From the NCBI GenBank assembly GCA_031394045.1, contig JANMWN010000152.1:1-5538 (forward strand): 5,538 nt of DNA, read 5' to 3'. Below the pieces are notes generated by a model, which worked only from the letters and a program-made list of their open reading frames with translations, did no database searches and had not been told where the DNA came from. Origin of the DNA: JANYIP01 sp031394045 (lineage in GTDB: Bacteria; Actinomycetota; Actinomycetes; Prado026). Positions within the stretch are counted from its first letter, which is position 1; the number at the start of each line of letters is the position of its first letter. The position numbers and the translations under genes were made by a program. This document shows, one piece after another, positions 1 through 5,538 of the stretch.

Positions 1-19
1 CGTCGTACCGTCGTGACTC

Positions 20-77
20 ACTCGTGGCCCCTTCGCTGTCGGCTCGAATCCACCGCCAGCATCAAGGGGCCACGAGT
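20..77. repeat. 14-bp perfect inverted repeat (long hairpin)
   Basis: ACTCGTGGCCCCTT at 20-33 is the exact reverse complement of 64-77, separated by 30 bases. The intervening DNA can pair further: GCTG 35-38 with CAGC 57-60, and CGG 40-42 with CCG 53-55, leaving a loop of about 10 bases. Neither side is followed by a T run, so it is not a classical intrinsic terminator, although actinobacterial terminators often lack one. It could be a terminator for a gene to the left, part of an origin of transfer, a protein-binding site, or a remnant of a transposon end. The repeat itself is directly visible; its role is unknown. Confidence 0.75.
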
Positions 78-332
78 CTCAACCCCGGACCCGTGCCCCA
101 ACTACAAGATCGTGTCGATCCCCACTAAGTTCGAAGAGCCCCCTTGATCCGCCCTCAACGGGCGTGGACCCCCGGGCGTCACTCTTCTGGCTGCTGCGGA
201 GCGTCGGGGTCCCGCTGATCCCCAGCGATCGGCGCCACGCGCGAGCACCGCATCAACTTTCGAAGTCGGCCCAGCCAGGTTGATCGTCCACGTTCGTCCG
301 GTCGGGTCCGGCCCGTGCCACCCCGTCGCCGG

Positions 333-371
333 CCGGTCATCGGTCGCGTTTCGCGACACCCACCTGACCGG
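333..371. promoter_or_regulatory. Nested stem-loop upstream of relaxase (candidate oriT or operator)
   Basis: CCGGTCA at 333-339 pairs with TGACCGG at 365-371, enclosing a second perfect stem: GTCGCG 343-348 with CGCGAC 352-357 around a TTT loop. The asymmetric internal loops are 3 bases (340-342) and 7 bases (358-364). Thirteen base pairs in 39 bases, placed just upstream of the candidate relaxase promoter, is what an autoregulated relaxase operator or a relaxase-recognition hairpin would look like. MOBF relaxases such as TrwC recognise an inverted repeat close to their nic site; assigning that role here is inference, since no conserved nic motif is recognised. Confidence 0.45.
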
Positions 372-379
372 AATCGGAT

Positions 380-408
380 CAGACATGTGCATCGGCGGTG
401 GCTACGCT
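380..408 (+). promoter_or_regulatory. Candidate sigma-70-type promoter for the relaxase
   Basis: CAGACA at 380-385 matches four of six bases of the -35 consensus TTGACA. It is followed after exactly 17 bases by TACGCT at 403-408, which fits the actinobacterial -10 pattern TANNNT. Transcription would begin around 414-416, giving a leader of roughly 43 bases before the GTG at 458. This placement puts the alternative GTG at 398 upstream of the transcript start and so supports the later start. In GC-rich DNA such matches arise by chance, so the call is tentative. Confidence 0.35.
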
Positions 409-446
409 GGGCGGGAAAGTGGTTGTCCTGCAACAGTATTCCGGGT

Positions 447-466
447 GGTGTTGTCTGGTGTTGTCT
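447..466 (+). repeat. 10-bp perfect tandem repeat over the relaxase start
   Basis: GGTGTTGTCT occurs twice back to back, at 447-456 and 457-466. Each copy holds a GTG followed by TTG TCT. The second GTG (458) opens the relaxase frame. The first GTG (448) opens a different frame that stops at 529-531. Because the unit is 10 bases, gain or loss of a copy shifts any reading frame coming from upstream but keeps a GTG in frame with the relaxase. Confidence 0.85.
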
Positions 467-3400
467 TCTGCGAAGATCGGCCGCTCGTCGTGGCGGTACT
501 ACCAGCGGACCGTCGCTGGGGGTGCGTGTGAGTACTACACCGAGCACGGTGACAGGCCCGGTCGCTGGCACGGTCCGGGCCTGGACGAGCTCGGCCTGGC
601 GCCGGGTGCGGTCGTGCAGGAACGGGAGTTGGAGGCCATGTTCGGCCGGGCCCTGTCCCCGACCACCGGGCGGCCTCTGGGGCAGTCGTGGCGGGTCGAT
701 GCGGTCACCGGGTACGACTTGACGTTCTCGGCCCCCAAGTCGGTCAGCGCCCTGTGGGCACTCGGAGACCCGGCCACCGTGTCTGCGGTTGATGCCGCGC
801 ACACCGCGGCCGTCCGCGCCGCCCTGGACTTCCTGGACCGCCGCGCGTCGGTGTCGCGGCGCGGCAAAGACGGCGTCGACCAGATCACCTCGGCTGGGTT
901 GGCGGCCGCCCTGTTTGATCACCGGACGTCGCGGACCGGGGACCCGCAGCTGCACACCCACGCCCTAGTGATCAACAAGGTGCTGTGCGTTGATGGGGCG
1001 TGGCGCACGTTGGACGGGCACGAGATCTACCACCACAAGAAAGCCGCCGGGGCGATCTACCAAACCGCCCTACGCGCCGAGCTCACCAACCGGTTGCCGG
1101 TGTCCTTCGGTCCTGTGTCCGAGCACGGGCAGGCCGAGCTCGCCGGCACCCCCGAGGACCTGATCACCGCGTGGTCCACCCGGACGGCGGCGGTGATGGG
1201 GGACGCGGTCCCCACCATCGCCGACGCCGAACAGGCTCTCGGGCGGCCGGTCAGTGCGAGGGAGCGGGCCCGGATCATCAAGACCGCCGTACTGGCCACC
1301 CGTCCAGTCAAAGAGGCTGAGGTCCCCGAAGGTGACCTGCGCGCCCGGTGGGCGGACCAGGCAGCCGGACTCGGCTGGGACGGCCCACGCCTCCGACTCG
1401 TTCTGGACCAGGTACGCCAAGCCTCCGAACGGCGCAAGCCAGTCGACCCCGGATGGGCGGAACAGGTCGCGACGGAGGCGGTGACCGCGGTCGGGCGGTG
1501 CAAGGCGATCTGGTCCCGCGCGGACCTGACCGTCCAGGTCGCCGCCCGCATCCCCACCCGCCCCGACCGGCCTATGGGCGCTGACGAGGTCGTTCACTTT
1601 GTTGAACAGCTCACCGCCACCGCCCTCACCGGAAGCGTCCACGGGGCGGTCGCGTTGGGTGCGGACCAGTCCGGGGTGACTGCCCGGGTCTCGGATGACC
1701 GGTACGCCTCCGCCGAGCTGGTGAACACCGAGGCCCGCATCCTGGAACGGGTCATCACAGGCGGGTTCAACACCCCCTCGAGAGTGCCTGCCCACGCGCA
1801 GGCATGGTTCTTCGACGGCCCCTCCGCCCCGCTGAGTGACGAGCAGCGCCGTGCGGCGGTCAAGCTGGTTGTTTCGAAGGATCTGGTCACCGTGATGACC
1901 GCCCCGGCAGGTGCGGGCAAGACCACCACGTTGGCGGCGGCGGTGCGGGTGTGGTGGCGCCTCAACACGCAGGTGATCATGTTGGCGCCGTCCGCCCGGG
2001 CCGCCGCCGAGCTTGCCGGTGCGACCGGGGCACCCGGGCACACCGTCGCCCGCTGGCTCCTGACCCAACAACACCTCGACGACCTGCCAGCCGGGCAGCG
2101 GGCTGAGGGTGGTCTGGGTCACCGGTCGGTCGTGGTTGTCGACGAATCCTCCATGCTCACCACCGCCGACCTCGACCAGCTCACCGCCCGGGTCGCCCGC
2201 GCGGGTGCTTCGCTGGTGCTGGTCGGGGACCCGGGGCAGATCGGTGCTGTCAACGCCCCCGGAGGCATGTTCGAACACCTCACCCACGTCCTGGGCCCGC
2301 GCACGGTGGAGCTGACTGAGCTGCACCGCTTCACCCACCCCTGGGAAGCCTCCGCCACCCTGCGCCTGCGTGATGGTGATCCGACCGTCCTGGCCGAGTA
2401 CGCCGAGCAGGGTCGGATCCACCCCGAAACCAGCAGCGCCGACGCCGCTGACGCGGTGTTCGAGCGTTGGCACACTGCGGCCGACGCGGGACTGGACGCG
2501 TTGATGCTGGCCCGGTCCTGGACCGACGTCACCGAGCTGAACGCCCGCGCCCGCGCCGTTGCGACCGCCACCGGGGCGGTCACCGGCCCGGTCCTTGTCA
2601 CTGTCACGTCGAAGACGGCGTCCACAAGGGGACACGTCGAGCAACGGTCCTGGCGGGCCGGGGACATCCTGATCGCGAAGAAGAACACCACCCGCATCCG
2701 AATCGGCACCGACACCGTCCGCAATGGCGATCGGTACCGCGTCATCGCCGCCGATCCCGGCGAGGCCGCCGGTGGGCTGGTGGTGGAGGACCTGCGCGGA
2801 CGGGGGACCACCACCCTGCCGACCGCCTACCTGGCCCGGCACTCCGAGTTCGGGCGGGCTACGACCATCGACGGTGCGCAAGGAGCCACCGCCGACCTCG
2901 GGATCGTCTTGGCCCGATCCGGCCTGGACCGCGAGCACCTCTATGTGGCGATGAGCCGAGGAAGACTCGCCAACCACGTCCACACCACTCCCGAGCTGAA
3001 CACCGGCGACGCCGGCCCCCACCGCCCCACGCAAGCCCGAGCGCAACCCCCCGCCCCGCCCGCGCAAGCCCCACTGCAAGCCCCTGGCCGTGGTGGGCAC
3101 CCAGCCGCGTCCCGACAGCGGGCCGAAGCCACGGGTCAGTTGGCGCTGCCGGACCTGGACGCGGCGATCACCCAACTGGCCACCGCGGTGAACACCACGG
3201 GCCGCGAGCGCGCCGCGCACTCCCTCCTCGACCCACCGATCGCCCAAGCTCGAGAACGGGACTGGGAGCGGCGCGACAACCAACGCCCCCCGCAGCCGGT
3301 CCCCGCCGAGCACGTACGGAACCAGCGTGACCTCGACAGAGCCCGAGACCGATTGAAGCAAGCACGCGACCACGTCGGCCGGCTGGACGCCCAGGTCCGT

Positions 3401-3775
3401 GACATGCGGGACCAGCTCGACGATGCGCCTAGGTGGGCGCGCAGCCGGCGGGCTGCGCTCAACCGAACCCTCACATTCACCGCCGAGATGGTTCTGCCGG
3501 GCGCCACCGACCAGCTCCACCAAGCCAGCCGCGACGTGGACGCCCTGACTAAGGTCGTCGACACGCAAACCCAGCAACTCCTCTACACCAAGGCGGGCGA
3601 CCGCGAACGCCGACAGCAAGCTTGGCTCGGGCGGAGCGATCGGACCTACGTCGACCCCAACCCGGTGATTGCCCCCGCCGACCCACAATCGCCGTCCGCG
3701 ATGCGCCGTCGAGAAAGCGAACGCGAGCCGTACCGCAATGCCCCCAAGCCTTCAGGGCCAGTCCGGTCGATGTAG
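458..3775 (+). CDS. TrwC/TraI-type (MOBF-like) conjugative relaxase-helicase
   Basis: A bifunctional transfer protein that would nick one strand at oriT, stay covalently attached through tyrosine, and unwind the plasmid form of the element. With the GTG at 458 it is 1105 residues. The N-terminal relaxase domain (about 1-290) has two tyrosine pairs, Y14/Y15 and Y26/Y27, as in TrwC. It also has the motif DLTFSAPKSVSALWAL near 87-102 and the metal-binding triad H155, H166, H168 (FDHRTSR, then PQLHTHAL). A RecD-like SF1 helicase follows: a Q-type motif LSDEQRRA near 459, Walker A APAGAGKTT with K488, Walker B VVVVDESS with D562/E563, GDPGQ near 590-594, TIDGAQG near 803-809, and YVAMSRGR with R834. 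The C-terminal 260 or so residues are Pro-rich, then Arg- and Asp-rich and probably coiled coil; I do not recognise that part. A further in-frame GTG at 398 would add 20 residues, but it lacks a ribosome site and lies before the candidate transcript start. The 458 start has a weak GGTGGTG at 444-450 and brings the N-terminus into register with TrwC. The gene looks intact. Confidence 0.93.
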   Translation: MLSSAKIGRSSWRYYQRTVAGGACEYYTEHGDRPGRWHGPGLDELGLAPGAVVQERELEAMFGRALSPTTGRPLGQSWRVDAVTGYDLTFSAPKSVSALWALGDPATVSAVDAAHTAAVRAALDFLDRRASVSRRGKDGVDQITSAGLAAALFDHRTSRTGDPQLHTHALVINKVLCVDGAWRTLDGHEIYHHKKAAGAIYQTALRAELTNRLPVSFGPVSEHGQAELAGTPEDLITAWSTRTAAVMGDAVPTIADAEQALGRPVSARERARIIKTAVLATRPVKEAEVPEGDLRARWADQAAGLGWDGPRLRLVLDQVRQASERRKPVDPGWAEQVATEAVTAVGRCKAIWSRADLTVQVAARIPTRPDRPMGADEVVHFVEQLTATALTGSVHGAVALGADQSGVTARVSDDRYASAELVNTEARILERVITGGFNTPSRVPAHAQAWFFDGPSAPLSDEQRRAAVKLVVSKDLVTVMTAPAGAGKTTTLAAAVRVWWRLNTQVIMLAPSARAAAELAGATGAPGHTVARWLLTQQHLDDLPAGQRAEGGLGHRSVVVVDESSMLTTADLDQLTARVARAGASLVLVGDPGQIGAVNAPGGMFEHLTHVLGPRTVELTELHRFTHPWEASATLRLRDGDPTVLAEYAEQGRIHPETSSADAADAVFERWHTAADAGLDALMLARSWTDVTELNARARAVATATGAVTGPVLVTVTSKTASTRGHVEQRSWRAGDILIAKKNTTRIRIGTDTVRNGDRYRVIAADPGEAAGGLVVEDLRGRGTTTLPTAYLARHSEFGRATTIDGAQGATADLGIVLARSGLDREHLYVAMSRGRLANHVHTTPELNTGDAGPHRPTQARAQPPAPPAQAPLQAPGRGGHPAASRQRAEATGQLALPDLDAAITQLATAVNTTGRERAAHSLLDPPIAQARERDWERRDNQRPPQPVPAEHVRNQRDLDRARDRLKQARDHVGRLDAQVRDMRDQLDDAPRWARSRRAALNRTLTFTAEMVLPGATDQLHQASRDVDALTKVVDTQTQQLLYTKAGDRERRQQAWLGRSDRTYVDPNPVIAPADPQSPSAMRRRESEREPYRNAPKPSGPVRSM

Positions 3776-3795
3776 ACGACCGCGTCGAACCATCA

Positions 3796-3812
3796 GCCCG
3801 CGAGGAGCGGGC
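3796..3812 (+). terminator. Candidate hairpin terminator after the relaxase
   Basis: GCCCGC at 3796-3801 pairs perfectly with GCGGGC at 3807-3812 around a 5-base loop, starting 21 bases after the relaxase stop. There is no T run afterwards, so it fits only the tail-less type of terminator often predicted in actinobacteria. Confidence 0.3.
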
Positions 3813-3872
3813 ACCACCCAGCACCGGATGTTCTGCACCCTCTCTGGACACCTCTAAGAAGAAGCACTGAAA

Positions 3873-3891
3873 CCGTCCCGCCCCGGGACGG
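3873..3891. promoter_or_regulatory. 8-bp perfect hairpin before the excisionase-like gene
   Basis: CCGTCCCG at 3873-3880 and CGGGACGG at 3884-3891 form a perfect stem with a CCC loop. It ends 8 bases before the AGGAGG ribosome site of the next gene. It could be an operator for the HTH protein, a tail-less terminator, or a leader hairpin affecting access to the ribosome site. The structure is certain; its role is inference. Confidence 0.4.
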
Positions 3892-3911
3892 CACGAGCCA
3901 GGAGGCACACA

Positions 3912-4109
3912 ATGACCCAGGACGAACTACTCGCACTCCCACCAGTCCTTGACGTCCCCACCGCCGGTCGCGTTCTTGGCGTCGGACGATCCCTCGCCTA
4001 CGAGCTCGTCCGCACCGGCGCATGGCCCACCACGGTCCTGCGAATCGGCAAGCTCATCAAGATCCCCAAGGCGCCGCTGCTCCACCTGCTCGGCGAGTCG
4101 GAGGTCTAG
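3912..4109 (+). CDS. Small helix-turn-helix DNA-binding protein, probable excisionase (Xis/AlpA-like)
   Basis: A 65-residue protein. It starts at an ATG with a strong AGGAGG (3900-3905) six bases upstream, which fixes the start. The core LDVPTAGRVLGVGRSLAYEL at about residues 13-32 reads as the winged helix-turn-helix of the small MerR-like 'helix-turn-helix domain 17' proteins. It is followed by a wing-like strand, LRIGKLIKIPKAPLLHLL (43-60), typical of excisionases and AlpA-type regulators in actinobacterial integrative elements. Such proteins bend DNA at attachment sites and favour excision by the neighbouring integrase, and some also regulate transcription. It sits 109 bases upstream of the integrase on the same strand, the usual order in these elements. 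A purely regulatory role cannot be excluded from sequence. The length matches the family. Confidence 0.82.
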   Translation: MTQDELLALPPVLDVPTAGRVLGVGRSLAYELVRTGAWPTTVLRIGKLIKIPKAPLLHLLGESEV

Positions 4110-4144
4110 CCGTTCGAGTCATCCGCGGCGTACGTGGTGCCCGT

Positions 4145-4176
4145 GCGCCGCGTCAGTCGCGGTGTCGGCGCTCTTT
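4145..4176 (+). terminator. Terminator- or attenuator-like hairpin between xis-like gene and integrase
   Basis: GCGCCG at 4145-4150 pairs with CGGCGC at 4166-4171 and is followed by TCTTT at 4172-4176, giving a GC-rich stem with a short T-rich tail. A competing stem uses CCGCG 4148-4152 and CGCGG 4158-4162. Two mutually exclusive hairpins in a 109-base gap between two co-oriented genes could reduce read-through into the integrase gene. I see no clear separate promoter for the integrase here. Confidence 0.3.
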
Positions 4177-4218
4177 GCGAGAGTCCTAAGTGCAACCTTC
4201 CCGTGCCCGGAGGTAGTC

Positions 4219-5355
4219 ATGACGTCAGAACCCATCACCACGTTGACGCTGAAGAACGGCCGGCGCCGGTACCGGGTCAAGACGGACAGCACTCCTGGTC
4301 CGAACGGTCGTCGCCGTCAGGTGGTTGCCACGTTCGACCGCCTGGCTGACGCCCGGGCGTATCTGGCCCGCACCCGGTCACAGATCACGACGGGGGCGTA
4401 CGTTCCCAAATCGGAGCAAACGTTCGCCGACTACGTCGAGACCTGGCTGCGTTCCAGACGGCACGCGGTGCGTCCGAAGACGATCGAGGGCTATCGGGTC
4501 GGCCTCGCCCCAGCCGTGCGAGTGTTCGGAGCCAAGCAGCTCGATCAGGTCACTAAGAAGGACGTCGCGAGGCTCGTCGAGGACATGGTTGACACCGGCC
4601 GGGCGCCGCGCACCGTCAACCTCACCCTTGGGCTGCTCCGACAGTCCCTGAACGCCGCCGTGCGCGAGGGCGCCCTGCAACGCAACGTCGCACAGCTGGT
4701 CGATCGGATGCCGCAGAAGCACCAGGAGATGGCCGCCTGGACCGCGGAGGAAGCCCGCGCGTTCCTGACCGCGACCAAGACCCATCGCCTCGCCGGGGCG
4801 TGGGCACTGACCATGTCTGGCCTACGCCGTGGCGAAGTCCTCGGCCTGCGATGGGCAGACATCGACCTGGACAGTGAGCGACCCACGGTCACTGTCCGAC
4901 GGTCGCGGGTGTCGCTGGGTCGGGCTGGAGGCACCGTGTCCGAAGGCGACCCGAAATCCACGCGGAGCCGACGCCGGGTACCCCTCGCGCCGTACGCCAT
5001 CAGTGCGCTTCTCTACTCCCGGGAGGCGCGGGACGGTGACCGCGCAACTGCCGGCGCCGCCTACCGCGACCGTGACTACTTGGCGGCCAACGAGATCGGC
5101 GACCCCATCCACCCAGACACCTACAGCGCCGACTTCCAGAAGCTCTCTGTTGGCGCCGGTCTTCGACGGATCAGACTGCACGACTGCCGCCACTCAGCGA
5201 TCAGCCTGCTCCTCGCCGCAGGGGTCCCAGTCGTCGCCGTCGCCGAAGTGATGGGGCACGACCCAGTGGTCACCCAACGGATCTACGCGCACATGTTCGA
5301 GGACGACGCCGTCGACGCCATGGCCGCACTCGACCACGTCCTGAGAAACCTGTGA
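4219..5355 (+). CDS. int: Tyrosine recombinase, site-specific integrase
   Basis: A 378-residue integrase expected to cut and rejoin DNA between an element site and the tRNA-Phe 3' end. Three parts are visible. Residues about 8-62 form an arm-type DNA-binding domain (basic strands LKNGRRRYRV and GRRRQVVATF). Residues about 66-165 form a core-binding SAM-like domain (QTFADYVETWL through LVDRM). Residues about 170-378 are the catalytic domain. The full catalytic set is present: R203 in SGLRRGE, K246 in DPKSTRS, H321 and R324 in HDCRHS, H347 in MGHDP, and nucleophile Y356 in QRIYAHM. The cysteine at position 323 is less usual than the leucine of the common HDLRH form, but it is not a catalytic position. 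The frame stays open back to 3949, overlapping the upstream gene. The ATG at 4219 is chosen because GGAGG (4209-4213) lies five bases before it and the domain structure starts there. The gene ends 70 bases short of the tRNA and points towards it. Confidence 0.95.
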   Translation: MTSEPITTLTLKNGRRRYRVKTDSTPGPNGRRRQVVATFDRLADARAYLARTRSQITTGAYVPKSEQTFADYVETWLRSRRHAVRPKTIEGYRVGLAPAVRVFGAKQLDQVTKKDVARLVEDMVDTGRAPRTVNLTLGLLRQSLNAAVREGALQRNVAQLVDRMPQKHQEMAAWTAEEARAFLTATKTHRLAGAWALTMSGLRRGEVLGLRWADIDLDSERPTVTVRRSRVSLGRAGGTVSEGDPKSTRSRRRVPLAPYAISALLYSREARDGDRATAGAAYRDRDYLAANEIGDPIHPDTYSADFQKLSVGAGLRRIRLHDCRHSAISLLLAAGVPVVAVAEVMGHDPVVTQRIYAHMFEDDAVDAMAALDHVLRNL

Positions 5356-5414
5356 CACATCTGTGACAAGTCGATCACTGGGATTCTTGTCGATCATGCT
5401 CATAGGCCTGTGAC
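5349..5414. repeat. Short direct and inverted repeats, candidate integrase/excisionase arm sites
   Basis: CTGTGAC occurs three times, at 5350-5356, 5361-5367 and 5408-5414; the first two extend to CTGTGACA. GTCGATCA occurs twice, at 5370-5377 and 5389-5396, 19 bases apart. GACAAG 5365-5370 pairs with CTTGTC 5386-5391. The cluster fills the gap between the integrase stop and the tRNA 3' end. Arm-type binding sites of tyrosine integrases and excisionase sites are expected in that place. Binding is inference; the repeats are directly visible. Confidence 0.5.
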
Positions 5415-5425
5415 CTGCGGTTATG

Positions 5426-5460
5426 TGGTGGCCAGGGGCGGGGTCGAACCGCCGACCTTC
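5426..5460. other. Probable attachment site overlapping the tRNA-Phe 3' end
   Basis: Integrases of this type usually recombine within the 3' part of a tRNA gene, and the element supplies an identical 3' segment so that the tRNA stays functional. Here the integrase gene faces the tRNA 3' end 70 bases away, so one element-chromosome junction should lie in the segment covering the acceptor and T arm. The exact crossover cannot be set because the second copy is not in the window; no stretch near the left edge matches this segment convincingly. Coordinates are approximate. Confidence 0.55.
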
Positions 5461-5502
5461 CGATTTTCAGTCGGACGCTCGTACCAACTGAGCTACCTGG
5501 CC
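5426..5502 (-). tRNA. tRNA-Phe (GAA)
   Basis: The minus strand folds into a complete 77-base tRNA. The acceptor stem is GGCCAGG/CCTGGCC, with discriminator A and an encoded CCA (5426-5428). The D stem is GCTC/GAGC. The anticodon stem is TCCGA/TCGGA around loop CTGAAAA, with anticodon GAA at plus-strand 5466-5468. The variable loop is AGGTC. The T stem is GGCGG/CCGCC around TTCGACC. All stems pair perfectly. The sequence resembles actinobacterial tRNA-Phe as I remember it. Its 3' end faces the integrase, consistent with use as the integration target, and it remains intact. Confidence 0.97.
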
Positions 5503-5508
5503 TCGAGC

Positions 5509-5533
5509 CCTTGCTCACTGTGCGTGAGCAAGG
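5509..5533. terminator. 10-bp perfect hairpin upstream of tRNA-Phe
   Basis: CCTTGCTCAC at 5509-5518 pairs perfectly with GTGAGCAAGG at 5524-5533 around a 5-base loop. It ends six bases before the tRNA 5' end as read on the minus strand. It lies in the presumed chromosomal flank. It may be a processing structure between neighbouring tRNAs, a terminator of an upstream minus-strand gene, or a terminator for a gene coming from the other side. No T run follows on either strand. Confidence 0.35.
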
Positions 5534-5538
5534 AAGCG

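Larger units (their letters stand above)
1..397. other. Structured non-coding region upstream of the relaxase gene
   Basis: I find no convincing gene here. Open frames exist on both strands, as expected in GC-rich DNA, but none has a ribosome site or a recognisable protein. Plus-strand frame 1 is open from the window edge to a TGA at 145-147. It could be the tail of a gene entering from the left, but its translation is not recognisable and runs straight through a strong hairpin. The region contains inverted repeats at 20-77, 150-164 (CGCCC, 5-base loop, GGGCG), 213-227 (CGCTG, 5-base loop, CAGCG) and 333-371. Position next to a relaxase gene makes this the best place in the window for an origin of transfer, but no known nic sequence is recognised. 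Confidence 0.5.

Noticed and set aside
38..54. T-arm-like sequence GGCTCGAATCC inside the left inverted repeat, possibly a tRNA or attachment-site remnant
   Set aside because: Only three of five T-stem pairs form, no acceptor or anticodon arm can be built around it, and it does not match the tRNA-Phe T arm well enough to be the partner attachment site.
102..392. Minus-strand frame of 96 codons in the upstream region
   Set aside because: No ribosome site before its ATG, unrecognised composition, and it crosses the stem-loops and the candidate promoter region.
398..457. 20-residue upstream extension of the relaxase from GTG 398
   Set aside because: No ribosome site, it lies before the candidate transcript start, it is interrupted by the tandem repeat, and it does not fit the TrwC-type N-terminus.
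1070..3688. Very long minus-strand open frame (872 codons)
   Set aside because: It lies entirely antisense to the relaxase, whose motifs are unmistakable. Long antisense frames are expected opposite GC-rich genes, and the translation is Gly/Arg-rich without recognisable domains.
3828..3857. Nine-codon open frame after a GGAG-like sequence
   Set aside because: The GGAG is too far from the ATG, and so short a peptide cannot be supported from sequence alone.
3622..3870. Plus-strand frame of 82 codons overlapping the relaxase end
   Set aside because: TTG start without a ribosome site, mostly inside the relaxase in another frame, and composition typical of a shadow frame.
3949..4218. 90-codon N-terminal extension of the integrase overlapping the HTH gene
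   Set aside because: The extension is low-complexity Ser/Arg/Pro sequence shadowing the HTH gene, and a good ribosome site precedes ATG 4219.
1..5538. CRISPR array, insertion sequence, toxin-antitoxin or defence genes
   Set aside because: No regularly spaced repeats, transposase motifs or paired small genes are visible; all supported genes belong to transfer and site-specific recombination.

Overview
The window is GC-rich DNA whose codon use and tRNA look actinobacterial. It appears to be one end of an integrated mobile genetic element sitting at a chromosomal tRNA-Phe gene. Three protein genes are supportable, all on the plus strand: a large TrwC/TraI-type (MOBF-like) conjugative relaxase-helicase, a small helix-turn-helix excisionase-like protein, and a tyrosine recombinase (integrase). 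The tRNA-Phe(GAA) gene is on the minus strand at the right end, with its 3' end facing the integrase. This is the classic arrangement for elements that integrate into the 3' end of a tRNA gene.

Layout: positions 1-457 hold no convincing gene but carry several inverted repeats. These are a 14-bp perfect inverted repeat near the left edge, two 5-bp stems, and a nested stem-loop at 333-371. They are followed by a promoter-like pair and a 10-bp tandem repeat that overlaps the likely relaxase start. The relaxase fills 458-3775. A 136-base gap with two perfect hairpins precedes the excisionase-like gene (3912-4109). A 109-base gap with a terminator-like hairpin precedes the integrase (4219-5355). 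The 70 bases between the integrase stop and the tRNA contain short direct and inverted repeats of the kind integrases or excisionases bind. The tRNA occupies 5426-5502, and the last 36 bases are probably chromosomal flank.

Inferred working model: the integrase recombines an element site with the tRNA 3' end and leaves the tRNA intact. The small HTH protein helps direct excision or regulates the genes. The relaxase nicks an origin of transfer, possibly in the structured DNA just upstream of it, and unwinds one strand for conjugation. No coupling protein, type IV secretion gene, replication gene or cargo gene lies inside the window. The element could therefore be a mobilizable element or one end of a larger ICE; its other end lies off the left edge. 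I see no defence system or clearly new gene family. The least explained parts are the non-coding structures upstream of the relaxase and the relaxase C-terminal region.
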